Below are positions 17,770 to 26,593 of a stretch of DNA of 59,787 nucleotides, in pieces (within the stretch, counting starts at the first letter, position 1; each line of letters begins with the position of its first letter). Position numbers and translations under genes: made by a program. The stretch lies in NCBI GenBank assembly GCA_902762325.1, contig CACWNV010000029.1, positions 1 to 59,787 on the forward strand, written 5' to 3'. Origin of the DNA: an uncultured Prevotellaceae bacterium (GTDB taxonomy: Bacteria > Bacteroidota > Bacteroidia > Bacteroidales > Bacteroidaceae). A model generated the notes under the pieces. The model was not told the origin of the DNA. It searched no databases and saw only the letters and a list, made by a program, of their open reading frames with translations.

Positions 17770-19266
17770 ATGGAAAAGCAATATCTTTTGGGCTTTGATG
17801 TCGGTAGCTCGTCAGTGAAAGCATCTCTTGTAGATGTAGAGACAGGACAATGTGCAGCAACAGCATTTTATCCTGAAAGCGAAGCACCAATTAAAGCAGT
17901 TAAAGCTGGTTGGGCTGAGCAAAGTCCTCAGATGTGGTGGGATAATGCCAAGTTGGCACTGAAGAAGATCATGGCCGAGGCTGGCGCCAAAGGCGAGCAG
18001 GTCAAGGCTATTGGTATTTCTTATCAGATGCACGGACTTGTGTGTGTAAACAAAAACAAAGAGGTGTTGCGTGATGCCATTATCTGGTGTGACTCACGTG
18101 CCGTTCCCTATGGAGAGAAAGCTTTCAATGATCTGGGTGCTGAGAAGTGTCTGGGCAACCTGCTCAATTCTCCAGGTAACTTCACCGCAGCAAAGCTTGC
18201 ATGGGTGAAGGAAAACGAGCCGGCACTTTTCGACCAGATAGACAAGATAATGCTGCCCGGCGACTATATCGCAATGAAGATCAGCGGTGAAATCAACACT
18301 ACAATTAGCGGTTTGAGTGAAGGAATGTTCTGGGACTTCAAGGAGAAGCGTCCTGCTAAATTCCTGCTCGACTATTATGGATTTGCCGAAGACAGTATAC
18401 CTCAGATTGTTCCTACTTTCAGTGTACAGAGCACGGTCTCCAAGGCAGCTGCTGAGGAACTGGGACTTTGCGAGGGAACCCCGATTTCCTATCGTGGAGG
18501 TGACCAGCCTAACAACGCCCTGTCTTTGAATGTGTTCAATCCTGGAGAGATTGCATCAACAGCTGGAACGAGTGGAGTAGTATATGGTGTCCTTGGTGAT
18601 GTTAATTATGATCCGAAGAGCCGTGTAAACACATTTGCTCATGTCAACTATACAACAGATATTAATCGTCTTGGCGTTCTGCTCTGTATCAATGGTACAG
18701 GTATCCTGAATGCTTGGGTTCGCCGCAATGTCGCTCCCGAAGGCATTTCATACGCAGACATGAATGTGATGATGGAGAATATTCCTATCGGTAGTGAGGG
18801 CGTAACCATCATTCCGTTTGGAAACGGTGCAGAGCGTGTCCTTGAAAACCGCGAGATTGGCTGCTCTATCAATGGCATTAATTTCAACAAACACTCAAAG
18901 GCTCATATCATGCGTGCAGCACAAGAGGGTATCGTATTCTCGTTCTGCTATGGTATGGAGATTATGCAGCAGATGGGCATGGATATTCAGAAGATACATG
19001 CCGGTAAAGCCAATATGTTCCTGAGTGACATCTTCCGCAACACCTTGGCTGGTGTGAGTGGCGCAACTATCGAGCTTTATGAAACCGACGGTTCTGTAGG
19101 TGCTGCCAAGGGCGCTGGTATCGGCTGCGGCATTTACAAGGATCACGATGAGGCATTTGCAACATTGAAGAAGCTTGCCGTTATTGCTCCGGACGAGAAT
19201 AAGCGCAATGAGTATCTTGCCGCATACGCCCGCTGGAAAGAGCAGTTGAATTTATTGATTTCTTAA
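17770..19266 (+). CDS. xylB: Xylulokinase
   Basis: A 498-aa FGGY-family kinase that phosphorylates D-xylulose to xylulose 5-phosphate for the pentose phosphate pathway. Signatures are the N-terminal phosphate-binding FDVGSSSVKASLVD, the substrate block GISYQMHGLVCV with DAIIWCDSR, LPGDYIAMKISGE, and the ATPase motif GEIASTAGTSGVVYG in the second domain. The length is usual for the family (484-500 aa). It sits 46 bp upstream of xylA on the same strand. No sugar transporter or regulator is adjacent. Confidence 0.93.
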   Translation: MEKQYLLGFDVGSSSVKASLVDVETGQCAATAFYPESEAPIKAVKAGWAEQSPQMWWDNAKLALKKIMAEAGAKGEQVKAIGISYQMHGLVCVNKNKEVLRDAIIWCDSRAVPYGEKAFNDLGAEKCLGNLLNSPGNFTAAKLAWVKENEPALFDQIDKIMLPGDYIAMKISGEINTTISGLSEGMFWDFKEKRPAKFLLDYYGFAEDSIPQIVPTFSVQSTVSKAAAEELGLCEGTPISYRGGDQPNNALSLNVFNPGEIASTAGTSGVVYGVLGDVNYDPKSRVNTFAHVNYTTDINRLGVLLCINGTGILNAWVRRNVAPEGISYADMNVMMENIPIGSEGVTIIPFGNGAERVLENREIGCSINGINFNKHSKAHIMRAAQEGIVFSFCYGMEIMQQMGMDIQKIHAGKANMFLSDIFRNTLAGVSGATIELYETDGSVGAAKGAGIGCGIYKDHDEAFATLKKLAVIAPDENKRNEYLAAYARWKEQLNLLIS

Positions 19267-19312
19267 TGACAATTTTATAAATATATAACCAAACAAACTT
19301 TAATAAACAATT

Positions 19313-20632
19313 ATGGCAAAAGAGTATTTTTCATTTACTGGTAAAATTCCTTTTGAAGGAAAAGAGAGTAAGAACGTAATGGCTTTCCATTATTATGAGC
19401 CTGAGCGTGTTGTAATGGGTAAGAAGATGAAGGACTGGCTGAAATTTGCTATGGCTTGGTGGCACACACTGGGTGGAGCATCTGGTGACCAGTTCGGTGG
19501 ACAGACTCGTAGCTATGAGTGGGACAAGGCTGATGATGCCGTTCAGCGTGCAAAAGATAAGATGGATGCAGGTTTCGAGATTATGGACAAGCTGGGTATT
19601 GAATACTTCTGCTTCCATGATATTGACCTCGTTGAGGAAGGTGAGACCATCGCTGAGTACGAAGCTCGTATGAAGGCTATCACAGACTATGCTCAGGAGA
19701 AGATGCAGCAGTTCCCTAACATCAAGTTGCTGTGGGGTACAGCTAACGTATTTGGCAACAAGCGTTATGCTAACGGTGCTTCTACAAATCCTGACTTCGA
19801 CGTTGTAGCTCGCGCTATCGTTCAGATTAAGAACGCTATCGATGCAACAATCAAGCTCGGTGGTTCTAACTATGTATTCTGGGGTGGCCGCGAAGGTTAC
19901 ATGAGCCTTCTGAATACCGACCAGAAGCGTGAGAAAGAGCACATGGCTACCATGCTGACACTTGCTCGTGACTACGCTCGCAGCAAGGGCTTCCAGGGAA
20001 CTTTCCTCATTGAGCCTAAGCCAATGGAGCCTTCAAAGCATCAGTATGATGTAGATACAGAGACCGTTATCGGCTTCCTCCGTGCTCATAACCTCGACAA
20101 GGACTTCAAGGTGAACATTGAGGTGAACCATGCTACACTGGCAGGTCACACATTTGAGCATGAGCTCGCTTGTGCTGTTGACGCTGGCATGCTCGGTTCT
20201 ATTGATGCTAACCGTGGTGATGCTCAGAATGGATGGGATACCGACCAGTTCCCAATTGACAACTATGAGCTGACACAGGCAATGTTGGAGATCATCCGTA
20301 ATGGTGGTCTTGGCAATGGCGGTACCAACTTCGACGCTAAGATTCGTCGTAACTCTACTGATCTGGAAGACCTCTTCATCGCTCATATCAGTGGTATGGA
20401 TGCAATGGCACGTGCTTTGTTGAATGCAGCTGACATCCTTGAGAATTCTGAGTTGCCAGCAATGAAGAAGGCTCGCTATGCTTCATTTGACAGCGGTATC
20501 GGTAAGGACTTCGAGGATGGCAAGCTGACTCTCGAGCAGGTTTACGAGTATGGTAAGAAGGTTGAAGAGCCGAAGCAGACCTCTGGTAAGCAAGAGAAGT
20601 ATGAGACCATCGTTGCTCTCTATGCAAAATAA
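19313..20632 (+). CDS. xylA: Xylose isomerase
   Basis: A 439-aa enzyme (E. coli XylA is 440 aa) that converts D-xylose to D-xylulose using two divalent metal ions. Seen are the catalytic histidine and aspartate in FCFHDIDL, the metal-binding glutamate in LIEPKPMEPSKHQYD, EVNHATLAGHTFEHEL, and the DANRGD block (GSIDANRGDAQNGWDTD). It follows xylB and is closed by a hairpin terminator. Codon choice (for example many GCT and CGT codons) is more biased than in its neighbours, which suggests high expression. Confidence 0.97.
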   Translation: MAKEYFSFTGKIPFEGKESKNVMAFHYYEPERVVMGKKMKDWLKFAMAWWHTLGGASGDQFGGQTRSYEWDKADDAVQRAKDKMDAGFEIMDKLGIEYFCFHDIDLVEEGETIAEYEARMKAITDYAQEKMQQFPNIKLLWGTANVFGNKRYANGASTNPDFDVVARAIVQIKNAIDATIKLGGSNYVFWGGREGYMSLLNTDQKREKEHMATMLTLARDYARSKGFQGTFLIEPKPMEPSKHQYDVDTETVIGFLRAHNLDKDFKVNIEVNHATLAGHTFEHELACAVDAGMLGSIDANRGDAQNGWDTDQFPIDNYELTQAMLEIIRNGGLGNGGTNFDAKIRRNSTDLEDLFIAHISGMDAMARALLNAADILENSELPAMKKARYASFDSGIGKDFEDGKLTLEQVYEYGKKVEEPKQTSGKQEKYETIVALYAK

Positions 20633-20677
20633 ACCATTTATCGGTGTCAACTAATAGTTAGTGGCGCCAGATTCATT

Positions 20678-20716
20678 AAACCGCAATGCCTGTTATGGGT
20701 GTTGCGGTTTTTTTAT
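20678..20716 (+). terminator. Intrinsic terminator after xylA
   Basis: AAACCGCAA at 20678-20686 pairs with TTGCGGTTT at 20702-20710 and is followed by a T run. It lies 45 bp after the xylA stop. Confidence 0.85.
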
Positions 20717-20778
20717 TTATTAGAGAAGTAACCTTTATCTGATGCTTCTGATATCCTCATATTTTGTCAAATAGTATT

Positions 20779-21148
20779 CGAATTTTGAGCCCAAATTAAG
20801 GCCATCTTCCTGAACAAAAATATTTTCGGTCGGAAATAGCGCAATTTTTGAGGTTTTTCGTAAAGCGTTGTCTTACAAATAGTTGCAAAGATTTTTATCT
20901 GTAATCTCTCGGTTTACAAAATCCAAATTTGCGAGAGCTTAGGTTTTGCTGCGTGAAAGACCATGTTTCGTCGTGTGAAAGGTCATGTTTGAGGCGATGA
21001 AACATAACCTTTGGCGCGATCAAAGCTAAGCTTTCGCACTGCGAAAGCTTACCTATCGCAAAATGAAGAATGAAGAGTGAAGAATGAAGAATCATGTTTT
21101 ACACAATTTAACTTCTCTTTCATCACTTTTCCCCGACAAGTTTTTGTC
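20779..21148. repeat. Dispersed non-coding element, copy 1 (~370 bp)
   Basis: This interval is clearly related to 50453-50823 over its whole length and in the same orientation. It begins with CGAATTTTGA and ends with CCCCGACAAGTTTTTGTC. Shared blocks include TTTTTCGTAAAGCGTTGTCT, CGGTTTACAAAAT, the 22-bp array, AAAATGAAGAATG and TTTAACTTCTCTTTCATCAC. No protein frame is shared by the copies. It fills the gap between the convergent 3' ends of xylA and the next gene. No terminal inverted repeat or clear target duplication was found. Confidence 0.88.
20930..21061. repeat. 22-bp array inside element copy 1 (6 units)
   Basis: Units start at 20930, 20952, 20974, 20996, 21018 and 21040, with no slippage from 22 bp. 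Most have the form AAA, 7 bp, TTT near the unit centre, with varying cores. Two neighbouring units form an 11-bp stem with a 3-nt loop (21027-21037 with 21041-21051). Confidence 0.88.
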
Positions 21149-21173
21149 AAGTTCTTTGACAGATGAATAAAAC

Positions 21174-21212
21174 AAAGAATCCTCTCGTCTATCATAGAAG
21201 AGAGGATTCTTT
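21174..21212. terminator. Terminator for the repeat-protein gene
   Basis: A 13-bp perfect stem (21174-21186 with 21200-21212; AAAGAATCCTCTC and its complement) lies 36 bp past the stop of the - strand gene at 21248. Its A- and T-rich ends make it usable in both directions. Confidence 0.85.
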
Positions 21213-21247
21213 ATTGAAAAGGATTATATTAAATTGTGACCTTCTGC

Positions 21248-23716
21248 TTATTTCACCACATACTTCTTACCCTGAAGGATGTATAAGCCCTTAGATGGCT
21301 GCTTAACCATTCTTCCGCTCAGGTCAAAGACGCGGTCATTGCTGTTCTTCTTGACGCTGATGTCTTTGATACCAGTTATGTATTCATCATAAGTTTCGGG
21401 ATCAATGAATGTGAGGTGATAGATATAGCGCTTGGTGTCAAACTGGAAGCACATTTCGCCTTCCTTCTTATAGCCATAGTCTACCTCTTCATCTCCAAAG
21501 ACCTGAATCTGATAACCATACTCTCCACCTTCGACAAAGAAGATGTGAATAGCACCCATCTCATCATAGTAACCAGTGTTATGGTCGAACTGGCAACCGC
21601 TGTTGATCGGATCGACGCCTTCAGAATAAAGACCTGTTGAAGTCAATGCTGACAAATTGTATCCAGAGACCAGTTCGTCGACTGTTACTTCCAGAGCTGT
21701 TGCTGCCTTTGAAAGGTCGATGTCAACATTCTGTCCATTCAAGTCGACAGGAAGAGTGACATCTTCTTCACCTACAATGTTTATTTCAACAAGTTCAGAA
21801 ACAAACTGGATAGTGAAGCTTACTTTTACCATATCCTTGGTTTCTTCATTCACCAAATAGAGGTTTGTCTTGTATGCAGAACCAACTGGATTAGCTCCTG
21901 GTGCTTGATAGATGGTGAAGTTTCCCGTAGATGGAGCATAGCAGATACCTACAGGTGCCTCTGAATTACCCGTCCACTTGTGACCTTGTCCCTGTTTTCC
22001 AAGCCATACACCTGGTGCCGGATCACAGAGATAGTCTGAATAATGAGCATATTTCTCACCTGTTTTTGCCGTGATAGAGTCGGCAAGTTCACAATACAAC
22101 TCAGGTGAACTTGTGCCGATGAGTTCATTTACCGTAGCAGTAGTCAATGTATAAACAGTCTGATTACCACTTACAATATAATCTGTAGAAGATGATATAA
22201 CCTGAACGACTGCATTTCTTGTTGCAACAACAGTGTATCCGCTCTGGTCTTCTGCTTCCTTGTCGGTTACTTTATAGAGGATGTCGAGCTTATGATATTT
22301 TCCTTCATTAACGATATACATGTTAAACCTTACCTCGTCGCCAGGCTTCATGTTGCCTGGGTAGTGGCCGATTTTCAGCGTAGATAAGTCTCCTGCCGTA
22401 ACAGGCTCAACAAAGACGATTGCACTCGCACCCCATGCGCATGCCACACCGTCGGCAGTCATCCAGAAACCGCCATTGTTAGCTGTTCCTGCACTTGTCA
22501 GGTTGTTGTTGTTATCCAGCACTTGTAAGCTGAGCTGGCTCTTCTCACATCCTAACTCCTCAGCGATGGCATCAGTATCCAATGTGAAGTTAACGGCTTG
22601 ATAGGAGTATGCATCATCTATGCCCTGACTCTTTTCAATCATGGTTTCACCCGTCATAGTCATGTCATCAAGTCCGTTATAGTCGGGTTGGTCAATAGTG
22701 AGGTTGATACGGATACGATAGGCTTTGTCGTTGTAAATGAGATAAATGACATTATAGTATTCGTCACCGACAGCCAGTGCATTTCCATGTTGGCCGAGGT
22801 TGAAGCTGAGTGTGTTTTCATTGAAAGAGAATCCTTCAACATAGTAAACTTCACCATCTGTACCGTAAGGAGCAGAAACCACTTCCTTTGAAAGTGTTCC
22901 TGTCTCATCTTCCGTTTGTTTAGCATACCACCATCCGGGAGCAGAAGCGGTGCTTTCGTTCGTCACAGAGTCTTTCTTGGCACCGATGACCGGGTCTCTC
23001 TGAGTAGTGTAAAGGATATTGGGAAGAATGGCCCCCATCACTTCATCAGAAGGAACACCTAATTTTTCCAAAAGGCCGGCAATCTCAAAGTCGTAAGATG
23101 AAGCATTAGTGCCACTACGTGGGAACTGATGTATTTCCAGTGTAACCTCATCGACAACATTCAGCTCACTCTCTTTTAATGTAGTAGGAGCCGACACTTC
23201 GGGAATAGGATTCACGATATAGGTGATGTCAAAAGTTGCTTCTTTTCCATTGAAGACAAGCTTGAAATGCGGAGTAAATGTGGCACCGGCGCTGAGTGAA
23301 TCGGGGAATTGGCCGAATGAAATAGCGAACTGGTCGTTTTCAGAATCCCATCCGATGGTGTTGTAATAGACAGCATTTGGCCAATCTCCAACTGTACCGT
23401 CCATGTTAATCCAGTAACCTCCTTTTCCACCTTGAGTGTAATTGTCTGTGAAGTTGCCGTCAGGTTCTTGATAGAAGAACATATTGCCATCGGCACTGTT
23501 TCCGGCAGACCATGCTCTTAGACCATCCATCAGACTCGTGGTGTCTGTTTCCAGTTGGGAGGCAATCTCCGTGAGACTGAATACCACATCATTGGTTGAA
23601 TAATTCGATCTGGCATACTGTTCCAATGTAGCCTTAAATTGCGCATTAGCAGAAATAAATCCTGGTAATAGGCAAACAACTGCAAGTAGCAGCTTTTTCC
23701 AATAAGTATTAATCAT
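21248..23716 (-). CDS. Secreted repeat protein (DUF4859-like repeats) with C-terminal sorting-type tail
   Basis: An 822-aa protein with a signal peptide (about residues 1-25, ending SANA). The body is built from about five related units of ~130-160 residues. Each starts with a pattern like V-x-F-x-L-x-x-I-A-x-x-L-x-x-D/E (VVFSLTEIASQLE; VTLEIHQF...LLEKLG; VNFTLDTDAIAEELG) followed by a glycine/tryptophan-rich stretch (GGYWINMDG, GGFWMTADG, PGVWLGKQG). The pattern reminds me of DUF4859, a Bacteroidota surface domain; I cannot confirm this. The last ~45 residues (DRVFDLSGRMVKQ, GLYILQGKKYVVK) are a typical Prevotella C-terminal tail of secreted proteins, possibly a type IX signal. The gene stands alone on the - strand, divergent from the FAS1-Sus operon. 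Function unknown; an adhesin or glycan-binding protein is an inference. Confidence 0.7.
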   Translation of the reverse strand: MINTYWKKLLLAVVCLLPGFISANAQFKATLEQYARSNYSTNDVVFSLTEIASQLETDTTSLMDGLRAWSAGNSADGNMFFYQEPDGNFTDNYTQGGKGGYWINMDGTVGDWPNAVYYNTIGWDSENDQFAISFGQFPDSLSAGATFTPHFKLVFNGKEATFDITYIVNPIPEVSAPTTLKESELNVVDEVTLEIHQFPRSGTNASSYDFEIAGLLEKLGVPSDEVMGAILPNILYTTQRDPVIGAKKDSVTNESTASAPGWWYAKQTEDETGTLSKEVVSAPYGTDGEVYYVEGFSFNENTLSFNLGQHGNALAVGDEYYNVIYLIYNDKAYRIRINLTIDQPDYNGLDDMTMTGETMIEKSQGIDDAYSYQAVNFTLDTDAIAEELGCEKSQLSLQVLDNNNNLTSAGTANNGGFWMTADGVACAWGASAIVFVEPVTAGDLSTLKIGHYPGNMKPGDEVRFNMYIVNEGKYHKLDILYKVTDKEAEDQSGYTVVATRNAVVQVISSSTDYIVSGNQTVYTLTTATVNELIGTSSPELYCELADSITAKTGEKYAHYSDYLCDPAPGVWLGKQGQGHKWTGNSEAPVGICYAPSTGNFTIYQAPGANPVGSAYKTNLYLVNEETKDMVKVSFTIQFVSELVEINIVGEEDVTLPVDLNGQNVDIDLSKAATALEVTVDELVSGYNLSALTSTGLYSEGVDPINSGCQFDHNTGYYDEMGAIHIFFVEGGEYGYQIQVFGDEEVDYGYKKEGEMCFQFDTKRYIYHLTFIDPETYDEYITGIKDISVKKNSNDRVFDLSGRMVKQPSKGLYILQGKKYVVK

Positions 23717-23767
23717 ACAAAATTTTAATTATTTAGGTTAAATGATTTCAGAGCTATTATAACTTCG

Positions 23768-23775
23768 CAAAGTTA
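23768..23775 (-). promoter_or_regulatory. -7 element for the secreted repeat protein
   Basis: The - strand reads TAACTTTG (TAnnTTTG), about 50 bp before the start at 23716. The -33 box is not clear. Confidence 0.5.
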
Positions 23776-23909
23776 GAAAAAATATTGTAAAACTTGAAAA
23801 TTTTAGTCCGTTTTTTTTTCTATTCGGGTCAATCTACTTTATTATGAGGGCTTGATGGGTGAAAATTGTACAAAATACTATTAATCATAAGTATTTTAAC
23901 GTGAATTTT

Positions 23910-23940
23910 TTTCGCAATTAGGAAAAATTATATATATTTG
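23910..23940 (+). promoter_or_regulatory. Promoter of the FAS1-SusCD operon
   Basis: TTTC at 23910-23913, then 19 bp, then TATATTTG at 23933-23940: a near match in both boxes and correct spacing. The start codon of the first gene is 62 bp further on. Confidence 0.6.
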
Positions 23941-24002
23941 CAAAATTAAACTAAAACCATAATTTTACGAGTTCTATCTGACCAAACTATTAATTAATTA
24001 AT

Positions 24003-26591
24003 ATGAGAAAAAGTGTGCCTAAGAAGAAAAGATGTGTAGGAACAATAGTTGCTGCACTGCTGCTCTCTGGTGTTGTATTTCTTCAGTCATGTGAGAAAGA
24101 TGAGCTGACCGGTCAGCCATCGTGGCTGGGAAATTCCATCTATGAGCGTCTGCAGGATGATGGTAATTATTCCTATACTCTTCGGCTTATTGATGATCTT
24201 GAACAGACATCAGTGTTGAGCCAAACTGGTAGCAAGACTCTGTTTGTGGCTGACGATAAAGCCTATGACGAGTTCTTTAAGAGTAATGTATGGGGAGTCA
24301 AGCGGTATGAAGATCTCTCGCTTGCCCAGAAAAAGCTATTGCTTAATGCAGCGATGATTAACAATGCTTATCTGGTTGAGTTGCTCTCAAACGTAAGTGG
24401 AAATCCTCCTCTTGAGGGTCAGTGTATGCGTCGTGAAACGGCTGCTTCTATTTACGACTCTATATCGCGGATCTTACCGGATCAGATGCCGAACACTAGT
24501 TTCTGGGCAAGATATAAGGATCATAAGGATGGAATAGTGCTGTTGCGCGATAATACTTCGAAGCCGATGATTCACTTCTTGCCTGCTTATATGAAGCTCA
24601 ACAAGATTACGGATAACGACTTGAGCATCCTGACAAATGGAGGTTCTAATTCCGTTGCTGACGCCTGGGTCAATGGCAAGAAGATCATAGAGCGTGACAT
24701 CGCCTGCAAAAACGGATATATTCATAAAGTGGACGGAGTCATGACTTCATCAGGCAATATGGCTGAGATCGTCCATGCACATCCGAACATGTCTACTTTT
24801 GCCAGTCTTCTTGACCGCTTCAGCGCTCCTTATTATGATGAAGATGCAACGAGGAATTATAATCGTCTTTATAATAATGAGGACTCTGTCTTTGTATTGC
24901 GTTATTTTGCAGAGACAGGAACGGTTCCAAGAAATCAGATTTCACTCGATCCCGACGGCAACCGTGTCGATGCCGAACTTTTCTTTGATCCGGGATGGAA
25001 CCATTATATGTATGTGAACTCTTCAGACCGCGACTTGCATTATGATGCAGGTGCCATGTTGGTTCCGACGAATGAAGCTTTCGATTTCTGGTGGAATCAT
25101 GACGGAAAAGTATTGCAGGACCTGTATGGAAAATGGGAAAACATTCCTTTGAAGGTTCTTGTTCAGCTGATGAACGTCAATCTGGTGAATACTTTCTCAG
25201 AGACCGTTCCTTCGAAGTTCGACTTCATCGTTGATAACACCACTAAGGTTTCACTTGGAGTGAAGACAGAGAATGTGGACAGTTGCTTCATGGGATGTAA
25301 TGGAGTGGTATACTTAATAAATAAGGTGTTCTCTCCTGCATCATATTCATCCGTCTCTTTCCCGGCTCTCGTCAATGAAGAGACAATGAACATTATTTAT
25401 TGGGCAATAGAGAACTTGCAATTTGAGCCGTACCTGAATTCAATGGATTCATACTATAGCTTTATTATCCCGACAAATAATGCTATGAAGTGGTACATTG
25501 ACCCCTGCTCTTATGGCTCTGGTACAACAATCCTCTATGAATTCTTCTATGATGATGCGACGAAGACCGTGAAGGCTCATCGCTATAATTACGACCTCCA
25601 GACGCAGTCTATCATTGAAGGCCGTGAACTGACAGATGCAACATCTGAACAGGTGTCAAACCGTTTGAATGACATGCTGAACAATCTTATCATTGTTGGT
25701 AATGTGGAAGACGGACACACCTATTATAAGACTAAGGGCGGCAGCTATATTAAAGTTGAGCACGCTGGCCAAGAAGGTGTGATGAAAATATACGGCGGTT
25801 TGCAGATAGAGACAAACACTCCATTGACTGTTAACAGGATTTATGACCAGACTACCAGTGGAAACGGAAAGTCTTACATCCTTGACAGTCAGATGCCTTT
25901 GTCAAGCCAGAAGTCAGTATATGCCATTCTTCAGGAGCATCCAGAGTGCTCAAAGTTCCTGGAACTCCTTCTTGGAAGCCGTCTTATGTCAACTCGCTTG
26001 AGTAACCGTTATACTTGTCCTGACTATAACATTAACTTGTTTGATGCCTATAACTACACAGTCTATGTTCCTTCAAACGATGTTATTGAGAAGTTGCAGG
26101 CAGACGGTTATCTTCCTGACTGGGGAGATAAGGATGACCTGACCGCTGAACAGTTCGACGGTGATGCAGTAGCTTTGAAGAAAGCACAGGATATTATTAC
26201 AGACCGTATCACAGACTTCCTGCGCTATCATATTCAGGATAATGCTGTTATGATCGGCGGCGAGCCTGCCGTGAACTTGAAGTTTGAGTCATCTAAACTG
26301 AATCCTGAGAACAAACGATTCTTCAGTGTCGAGGTAAATGCCAACGACGACCAGATGACCATCAAGGATCAGTTGGGTAACACACGCCATGTCGTCAAAG
26401 CCGGGAACCGGTATAATATAATTGGCCGTGAGTACTGGATACAGAAATCAGGTGAGAATACTAATATTTATAATGCTTCTGATGTGGTTGTTCACCAGAT
26501 AGACGGTGCGTTGTTCTTTGATAAGAAACAGCTGACTTCATGGAGGGACGAGATTAAATCTTCAACATCAAATGCCATCAAGAGGAGATAA
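24003..26591 (+). CDS. FAS1 (fasciclin) domain surface lipoprotein 1
   Basis: An 862-aa lipoprotein: a basic start (MRKSVPKKKRC), a hydrophobic segment and a lipobox ending at Cys30 (VFLQSCEK). FAS1-type blocks are visible: TLFVADDKAYDEFF near residue 80, GYIHKVDGVM near 245, MLVPTNEAFDFWW near 350, GVVYLINKVF near 435 and YTVYVPSNDVIEKL near 685, i.e. several FAS1 copies, some divergent. FAS1 domains mediate adhesion or ligand binding at cell surfaces. It is the first gene of a seven-gene operon; the SusC gene starts 3 bp after its stop. In this position it may act like SusE/SusF as an extra surface binding protein, which is inference. Confidence 0.82.
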   Translation: MRKSVPKKKRCVGTIVAALLLSGVVFLQSCEKDELTGQPSWLGNSIYERLQDDGNYSYTLRLIDDLEQTSVLSQTGSKTLFVADDKAYDEFFKSNVWGVKRYEDLSLAQKKLLLNAAMINNAYLVELLSNVSGNPPLEGQCMRRETAASIYDSISRILPDQMPNTSFWARYKDHKDGIVLLRDNTSKPMIHFLPAYMKLNKITDNDLSILTNGGSNSVADAWVNGKKIIERDIACKNGYIHKVDGVMTSSGNMAEIVHAHPNMSTFASLLDRFSAPYYDEDATRNYNRLYNNEDSVFVLRYFAETGTVPRNQISLDPDGNRVDAELFFDPGWNHYMYVNSSDRDLHYDAGAMLVPTNEAFDFWWNHDGKVLQDLYGKWENIPLKVLVQLMNVNLVNTFSETVPSKFDFIVDNTTKVSLGVKTENVDSCFMGCNGVVYLINKVFSPASYSSVSFPALVNEETMNIIYWAIENLQFEPYLNSMDSYYSFIIPTNNAMKWYIDPCSYGSGTTILYEFFYDDATKTVKAHRYNYDLQTQSIIEGRELTDATSEQVSNRLNDMLNNLIIVGNVEDGHTYYKTKGGSYIKVEHAGQEGVMKIYGGLQIETNTPLTVNRIYDQTTSGNGKSYILDSQMPLSSQKSVYAILQEHPECSKFLELLLGSRLMSTRLSNRYTCPDYNINLFDAYNYTVYVPSNDVIEKLQADGYLPDWGDKDDLTAEQFDGDAVALKKAQDIITDRITDFLRYHIQDNAVMIGGEPAVNLKFESSKLNPENKRFFSVEVNANDDQMTIKDQLGNTRHVVKAGNRYNIIGREYWIQKSGENTNIYNASDVVVHQIDGALFFDKKQLTSWRDEIKSSTSNAIKRR

Positions 26592-26593
26592 TT

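Noticed and set aside
21062-21095. AATGAAGAATGAAG-type microsatellite as a specific signal (also near 40.55 and 50.74 kb)
   Set aside because: Such GAAGAAT runs are common low-complexity sequence in these genomes; only the 40.55 kb copy forms a clear hairpin.
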